Shown here piece by piece: positions 59,602 to 64,000 of a DNA stretch of 64,000 bases. The notes below the pieces were generated by a model. That model had not been told where the DNA came from and did no database searches. It saw only the letters and a program-made list of their open reading frames with translations. The stretch is taken from positions 558,001-622,000 of the forward strand of contig NZ_JACHVQ010000001.1 in the NCBI RefSeq assembly GCF_014190805.1, given 5' to 3'. This stretch comes from Flexivirga oryzae (GTDB lineage Bacteria > Actinomycetota > Actinomycetes > Actinomycetales > Dermatophilaceae). Every line of letters starts with the position of its first letter. The stretch's first letter is position 1. The position numbers were made by a program, and so were the translations under genes.

Positions 59602-59623
59602 CGCTGCTTCGTCATACCGAACG

Positions 59624-59650
59624 GCCCCGGCGACACCGCGTCGCCGGGGC
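59624..59650 (+). terminator. Terminator of rpoD
   Basis: GCCCCGGCGA and TCGCCGGGGC form a perfect 10-bp stem around a 7-nt loop, 22 bp after the rpoD stop. There is no T-run. Confidence 0.85.
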
Positions 59651-59728
59651 TGTCGCGTGTCCAGGGGGCTGTCTCGTGTCCGGGGTTCATCCTCCTGGTT
59701 TCGTGTCTCCGCGTGTGTCGGGTGCTCC

Positions 59729-59930
59729 GCCGGTCATAGGTCTCCCCGGTGGGGACTGCGGTACGCCGGGCAGCGTCATACCCGCTCATAGGTCTCCCCG
59801 GTGGGGAGTCCGGTACGCGGGCGGCGTCATACCCGCTCATGGGTCTCCCCGGTGGGGACTGCGGTACGCGGGCGGCGTCATACCCGCTCATGGGTCTCCC
59901 CGGTGGGGAGTCCGGTACGCCATCCACAGC
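59729..59930 (+). repeat. Tandem repeat array C (4 units, 51-52 bp)
   Basis: The markers CATAGGTCTCCCC or CATGGGTCTCCCC start at 59735, 59787, 59838 and 59889. Each is followed by GGTGGGGACTGCGGTACGC or a close variant, and most by GCGTCATACCCGCT. Same family and orientation as array B. The rest of the 398-bp rpoD-to-DUF559 gap is unremarkable, apart from a perfect DnaA box on the minus strand (TGTGGATAA, 59951-59959). No gene is supported here. Confidence 0.92.
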
Positions 59931-59999
59931 CGCCGCGGTCGACCCAGCCCTGTGGATAAGTTCTGCGGAGATCAGCCGGGAAGCACCACTCTGGGCGGT

Positions 60000-60929
60000 A
60001 TGACGGAATTCGACCCCCAAGCACCGTTCCGGAGCGGCTCCGGGCGCGACAACGGCCTGAGCCGTCGAGCCCTGACCGGCAAGAGCTTTCGCCGTCTCCA
60101 CCGAGACTGCTACGTATCGTCGGAGCGGCCGCTCGATCTCCGGACCCGGGTGCAGGCCGCACTCGAGATGGTTCCGGGCGCCTATGGCCTCAGCCACAAC
60201 TCCGCAGTCAGCTGGCTGGGCGGCGTTGCCCCGGACACCCCTGACGTTCACCTCGCCGTACCGCACGGATTGCGGTCGGAGCTACCCGGGATCCGCACGC
60301 ACCGCTACCGCAAGCCGCCGATGATGTGGATTCAGCGGGGTGTCAGATGCACGGCTCCCCACCAGACGTTCGTCGACCTTGCACCGACGACGAACCTGGT
60401 CGAGTTGGTCGTCGTCGGCGACTCGTTGGTGCGCCGCACCTCCGTGACGCCGGCCGAGCTCGTGCGGTTCGCCCGCGAGTCACATGCGAACGGTGTCGCG
60501 GTGGCGCGTCGAGCGAGTGCATTCGTGCGGTCACGAGTCGACTCGGCGCAGGAGACCCGCTCCCGGATGCTGATCGTGTTGGCCGGCCTGCCCGAACCGA
60601 CCGTCGATCTGCGGTTCTACACCGACGACGGAACATTGTTGAGGCGCATCGACATGGGCTACCGAGACATCAAGTTGGCTGTCGAGTATGACGGGCGCCA
60701 GCACGTCGAGCGCAAGGCGCAATGGGCGGGCGATATTCGACGCCGCGAGTACTTCGACCATCTCGAGTGGAAGTTCATCACGCTGATCTCGCCGGACATC
60801 TGGACGACGCCGGGCCAGACCGTCGGTCGGGTCCGGGACGGACTCGCCCAACGTGGTGTCAGCGTGCCGGTCATCAGCGACGAGTGGCGGCTCCATTTCC
60901 CGGAGCGCATCCGATTCGAGACTGCCTGA
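60000..60929 (+). CDS. DUF559 (Vsr-like fold) domain protein, possible endonuclease
   Basis: A 309-aa soluble protein. The first 200 residues are an unrecognised alpha/beta region common in actinobacterial DUF559 proteins (NGLSRRALTGKSFRRLHRD, GAYGLSHNSAVSWLGG). The last 100 residues have the PD-(D/E)XK-like DUF559 core: RIDMGYRDIKLAVEYDGRQH, then IRRREYFDHLEWKFITL. The Asp and the E-Y-D sit where a nuclease would have catalytic residues. Many copies of this family occur in Micrococcales genomes; function is unknown. I start at ATG 60000. The frame is open 108 codons further back through repeat array C, with no sign that this is translated. Confidence 0.8.
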   Translation: MTEFDPQAPFRSGSGRDNGLSRRALTGKSFRRLHRDCYVSSERPLDLRTRVQAALEMVPGAYGLSHNSAVSWLGGVAPDTPDVHLAVPHGLRSELPGIRTHRYRKPPMMWIQRGVRCTAPHQTFVDLAPTTNLVELVVVGDSLVRRTSVTPAELVRFARESHANGVAVARRASAFVRSRVDSAQETRSRMLIVLAGLPEPTVDLRFYTDDGTLLRRIDMGYRDIKLAVEYDGRQHVERKAQWAGDIRRREYFDHLEWKFITLISPDIWTTPGQTVGRVRDGLAQRGVSVPVISDEWRLHFPERIRFETA

Positions 60930-60964
60930 GCTCGACGCATCGACGTGTCGCATCTGTCGTTCGG

Positions 60965-61355
60965 CGTGCCGGGGTCCCCACTGGGGTGACGTATGACCGG
61001 TTTTCCGGGCTACGGCCGCGCGTTGGTCCCCACTGGGGTGACGTATGACCGGGGATCCGGGGTGCGGCGCGCGTTGGTCCCCACTGGGGTGACGTATGAC
61101 CGGGGATCCGGCTGGCGGCGTGCCGGAGTCCCCACTGGGGCGACGTATGACCGGTTTTCCGGCTGGCGGCGTGCCGGAGTCCCCACTGGGGTGACGTATG
61201 ACCGGGGATCCGGGGTACGGCCGCGCGTTGGTCCCCACTGGGGCGACGGATGACCGGGGATCCGGCTGGCGGCGTGCCGGAGTCCCCACTGGGGCGACGT
61301 ATGACCGGTTTTCCGGGGTACGGCCGCGCGTAGGTCCCCACTGGGGTGACCTATG
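60965..61355 (-). repeat. Tandem repeat array D (8 units, 51-52 bp)
   Basis: GTCCCCACTGGGG starts at 60974, 61026, 61077, 61128, 61179, 61231, 61282 and 61334. Each unit continues with GTGACGTATGACCGG or a close variant and ends in a variable CCGGGGTACGGCCGCGCGTT-like part. The reverse complement matches arrays B and C. The last unit keeps the clearest inverted repeat (TAGGTC left, GACCTA right). The array fills the 466-bp gap between the convergent DUF559 and transglutaminase genes; nothing else is seen in the gap. Confidence 0.95.
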
Positions 61356-61395
61356 AGCGCCCCCCGCGCTCCGCGCGCGCCCCCCGCCCGCGCGG

Positions 61396-63702
61396 TCAGT
61401 CGTCGCGGGACTGCCGGAAGATCACCCGGAACGGCCAGTCGGCGATCCGCCGCATGGCCCGCCCGAACGCCGCACGGCCGGTGCCGGGCAGCACCGTCGA
61501 CGCGAACCGCTGCGTCCACGACTGCTGGCGGCGGATGCCGCGCAGGATCTCCCGCGCCTGCGGGTCGATGGTGGCCGGCGCGGTGCCGGGCGCGGCATAC
61601 CGCTCGTGCTCCAGCGACTGCATCGCCGTGTGCAGCGCGGTCACGCCCTCGGTCGGCAGCGCCGCCCGGGACCGGTAGTAGCGCTCGGTCGCACGCGGTG
61701 ACGACTCGGACTCCGGCGGGGGGATGCCGAGGTCGTGCAGCCGGGTCTGCAGCACCTGCCACTGCGCCTCCACCGGTCGGTGCTCGCGCAGCCGGGCGCT
61801 GATCGACGCGCGCTGCCGCCGGGCGACCAGCGGGAGCACCAGCGCGCCGAGCAGACCGAGCACGATGACCCCGAGCAGGACGAGCAGGTTGCGCAGCAGG
61901 TGCGGGTCGCTCGTGCCACTGTTCGCCTTCGGTGCTGCGGCCACGGTCGGCGCCGCCGACGACGCCGAGGAGGGTGCCTGCGAGGCGCTGGTCGTGCTGG
62001 TGCTCTGACCGGGCACCCGGCCGCCGCCCGTTGCCACCGAGGTGTCGGTGTATGACGGCGCAGCGCCGGACCGTTCGGCGGGTGTCGGCTCGAACCGGGT
62101 CCACCCGAGCCCCTGCAGGTAGAGCTCCGGCCAGGCGTGCGCGTTGGACTGGGTGACGGTGTAGACGCCGTTCGGTGCGGGCGTGCCGGGCAGGAAGCCC
62201 AGCGCCATCCGCGCGGGGATGCCGTCCGCGCGCGCCAGCATGATCATCGCCGTGGCGAACTGCGTGCAGTAACCCTTTTTGGTGACCAGGAAGTTGGACA
62301 GCGGGTCCAGCTTCTTGCCGTCGACGGTCCGGCGCGGGGCCAGCGTCAGGGAGTAGGTGAACTGGTCCGAGCGCAGGTAGTTCTGGATCCGCACCGCCTC
62401 GTCGAACGTGTCGTTGCCGCCGAGGCTCTTGGCCAGGGCCCGCACCCGCACCGCCGACTTCGGGTCCAGTTGCAGCTGGTTGGCGAACTCCTTGGGGTCG
62501 GTGGCGCGACTCGACTCGTAGGCGTCGCGCTGCGGGATGAAGTAGTCGACCGCGTACGACTTGACGGTCTTGGACACGTACGGCTGCTGGGTGTCGCGCG
62601 AGTAACCCCACTGCACATCGCCGAAGCTGCCCTGCGAGATCGGGAACGGCGCCGGCACGTCCGGTGCGTCCATGGTGTTGTTGGAGACCTGCAGCCGCTC
62701 GACCGAGTCGTCGTCGGTCTTCACCGCGCCGAACGGGAGGGGGAGCGACCGGCCGTTCTGGGCCTCGATCAGGTTGTTGGAGCTCGGGAAGTCCGACCAC
62801 TCGCCGTCGGAGTAGCTGCCGCCGGCGGTGACCCGCAACGGTGGCGGCGACAGGTCGCTGGTGCGGAAGTTCAGCACCGGTGCGCCGTTGGTGCTGCGCA
62901 GGTCCCGGGCGAGGCTGACGGTGGTGCTGAAGGCGACGACGCCGACGCCGTTCCCGCTGCCGCCGCGGCCGAGGCCCTGCGCGAAGTAGTGCGGGCCGGC
63001 GCGCGGGATGAGCACCGGGATGATCAGCGCGAGCAGGATGGTCACGATGCCGAGGGTGCGGGCGGCCGAGGCCAGCCCGCCCAGCCCCAGCTGGTCGTCG
63101 TGCACGGTGGGGGTGAGCGCGCGCGCCCGCACCGACGACCAGGCGCGCACCAGGACGCCGCCGCCGTGCGCGACCATGGTCAGCCAGGCGGTGGCGAGCA
63201 GGATGAAGAAGACCGGGTTGAGCGCGTCGCCCGTGTTGGACGTCGACAGCATGTAGATGACCATCATCGGCACGCCGGCGAGCGCGGGCTGCCGGCAGGT
63301 GACCGCGAGGAAGTCGACCCCGATGGCGAGCCCCGGGACGATCACCTCGAGCATCATCAGCAGGCCCGGCGTGACCGGCGCCGGCGCCGCGGAGTGCTGC
63401 ACCGTCGAGTTCGCGTCCTGCACCAGGTCGTGGATCGCGCTGAAGAACGTGGAGTCCAGGTGGTCGTGGACGTTGAGGAGTATGACGACCACGAGCAACG
63501 CGACGACCTGGACCAGCAGGATCGCACCCGGCGTCGCACGGGTCAGCCGCATCGAGGCGCCGACCGCACCGACGAACGCGCACAACAGGACCAGGCCCCA
63601 GAGCCAGGCGCCGCCCTGCAGCAGGGTCGTGAGCGGCCACATCGCGACCACCGAGCCCAGCAGCGCCAGACCGGCCTCGCCCAGTCGTGCCCGGGTGATC
63701 AC
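61396..63702 (-). CDS. Transglutaminase-like membrane protein (TgpA type)
   Basis: A 768-aa protein with six to seven N-terminal membrane helices (residues about 1-230), an extracytoplasmic transglutaminase-like domain and one late membrane helix (about 605-628, LLRNLLVLLGVIVLGLLG-like). The catalytic Cys is in KKGYCTQFATAMIMLARADG (about residue 477), His in NAHAWPELYL (about 520), followed by the Asp region GWTRFEPTP. A Ser/Thr/Pro-rich linker follows. It resembles the TgpA family encoded with DUF58 and MoxR genes, thought to act in the cell envelope. The GTG start overlaps the stop of the upstream DUF58 gene (GTGA), so they are coupled. Confidence 0.9.
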   Translation of the reverse strand: MITRARLGEAGLALLGSVVAMWPLTTLLQGGAWLWGLVLLCAFVGAVGASMRLTRATPGAILLVQVVALLVVVILLNVHDHLDSTFFSAIHDLVQDANSTVQHSAAPAPVTPGLLMMLEVIVPGLAIGVDFLAVTCRQPALAGVPMMVIYMLSTSNTGDALNPVFFILLATAWLTMVAHGGGVLVRAWSSVRARALTPTVHDDQLGLGGLASAARTLGIVTILLALIIPVLIPRAGPHYFAQGLGRGGSGNGVGVVAFSTTVSLARDLRSTNGAPVLNFRTSDLSPPPLRVTAGGSYSDGEWSDFPSSNNLIEAQNGRSLPLPFGAVKTDDDSVERLQVSNNTMDAPDVPAPFPISQGSFGDVQWGYSRDTQQPYVSKTVKSYAVDYFIPQRDAYESSRATDPKEFANQLQLDPKSAVRVRALAKSLGGNDTFDEAVRIQNYLRSDQFTYSLTLAPRRTVDGKKLDPLSNFLVTKKGYCTQFATAMIMLARADGIPARMALGFLPGTPAPNGVYTVTQSNAHAWPELYLQGLGWTRFEPTPAERSGAAPSYTDTSVATGGGRVPGQSTSTTSASQAPSSASSAAPTVAAAPKANSGTSDPHLLRNLLVLLGVIVLGLLGALVLPLVARRQRASISARLREHRPVEAQWQVLQTRLHDLGIPPPESESSPRATERYYRSRAALPTEGVTALHTAMQSLEHERYAAPGTAPATIDPQAREILRGIRRQQSWTQRFASTVLPGTGRAAFGRAMRRIADWPFRVIFRQSRDD

Positions 63703-64000
63703 AGCGAACCCACCTGCACCAGGGCCTTGTTCGTGACCGTCGACCAGGCGTCGAGGATGGGCAGTTTCGCGTCGACGATGACCACCCGCCAGCCGGCGGT
63801 GGCCAGCCGTTCCCGGACCCGCTGCGCGGCCTCGCTCGGTTCGGAGCGCTCGGCGCCGCGTCGGCCGTGCGCGAAACTCGACGGGTCCAGGACGAAGCCG
63901 AGCGCCGCCGCACCCGGCTGCCGCAGCCCGGCCAGCTCGGTGGCGGTGTCGTCGTCACCGGCGGCGATGACGGCGACCGCGAGCCCGCCGGCCGAGACGT
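63699..64000 (-). CDS. DUF58 domain protein, C-terminal end (cut by window)
   Basis: The last 100 codons of a DUF58-type protein, entering from beyond the window end. The visible part reads SAGGLAVAVIAAGDDDTATE, then FVLDPSSFAHGRRG and VVIVDAKLPILDAWSTVTNK. DUF58 genes normally lie between a MoxR-type ATPase and a TgpA-type transglutaminase, as here. The frame has no start in view. Its stop overlaps the transglutaminase start by four bases. Family assignment rests mostly on position and the short visible tail. Confidence 0.65.
   Translation of the reverse strand, partial: VSAGGLAVAVIAAGDDDTATELAGLRQPGAAALGFVLDPSSFAHGRRGAERSEPSEAAQRVRERLATAGWRVVIVDAKLPILDAWSTVTNKALVQVGSL

Noticed and set aside
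59676..60929. DUF559 protein starting upstream of repeat array C
   Set aside because: The frame is open through the array only because the repeats lack stops. Homology begins at the ATG at 60000.
61010..63958. 982-codon minus-strand frame across the transglutaminase gene
   Set aside because: Out of frame with the clear transglutaminase gene on the same strand and crossing array D; composition is typical of a shadow frame.

Overview
The window is high-GC (around 70%), densely coded bacterial DNA. It looks like an actinomycete of the order Micrococcales (Dermacoccaceae or Intrasporangiaceae type); I cannot fix the genus. Supporting signs are the LexA gene divergent from a LysM protein, NrdR beside a B12-dependent ribonucleotide reductase, a SAM-IV type riboswitch before metX, a SigA with a Lys/Ala-rich N-terminal segment, a PAC2 protein and many GTG starts.

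Layout. 1-4.2 kb: the end of a siderophore/heme-type ABC importer (permease plus ATPase), a convergent MFS exporter and its divergent ArsR-like regulator. 4.2-14.1 kb: purU, holA, rpsT, a leucine leader peptide with attenuator, leuS, degV, comEA and comEC. 14.3-22.1 kb: a LysR regulator, a GPP34 protein, a sirtuin, lexA, a LysM protein, and nrdR-nrdJ behind a promoter with NrdR and DnaA boxes. 22.2-23.3 kb: a small accessory patch with a damaged HEXXH protein and a DUF433/DUF5615 toxin-antitoxin-like pair. 23.4-27.9 kb: a sugar kinase, serA, a PatB-type lyase and an unknown gene. 28.1-32.4 kb: an McrBC-like two-gene system whose McrC nuclease motif is altered. 32.5-35.8 kb: a membrane protein, two related lipoprotein genes (the first frameshifted) and a DUF445 protein. 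35.9-39.6 kb: two tandem LicD-like/methyltransferase fusion genes sharing a nearly identical 620-bp tract. 39.8-48.4 kb: an RHH-VOC operon, metY, a RIO kinase, hrpA and a PAC2 protein. 48.8-57.9 kb: a small DNA polymerase I relative, a QGY-rich membrane protein, SufE and rhodanese, EcsC and DUF1232 genes, a DUF4192 gene, riboswitch-metX and a universal stress protein. 58.1-64 kb: the principal sigma factor, a DUF559 protein, and a transglutaminase membrane protein with the end of a DUF58 gene.

The least explained material is intergenic. One family of 51-52 bp tandem repeats occurs as four arrays (about 14.1, 48.4, 59.7 and 61.0 kb), three of them exactly between convergent genes. A second family of short palindromic elements of about 53 bp occurs at four intergenic sites (about 1.0, 9.7, 16.8 and 26.1 kb); at 9.7 kb one copy appears to be inserted inside another. 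Neither is a CRISPR array and no gene in the window obviously explains them.

Metabolic links: metX and metY are the two sulfur-assimilation steps toward methionine, and SufE with rhodanese handles sulfur transfer. The lexA, LysM, nrdR, nrdJ block joins SOS response, division control and dNTP supply.
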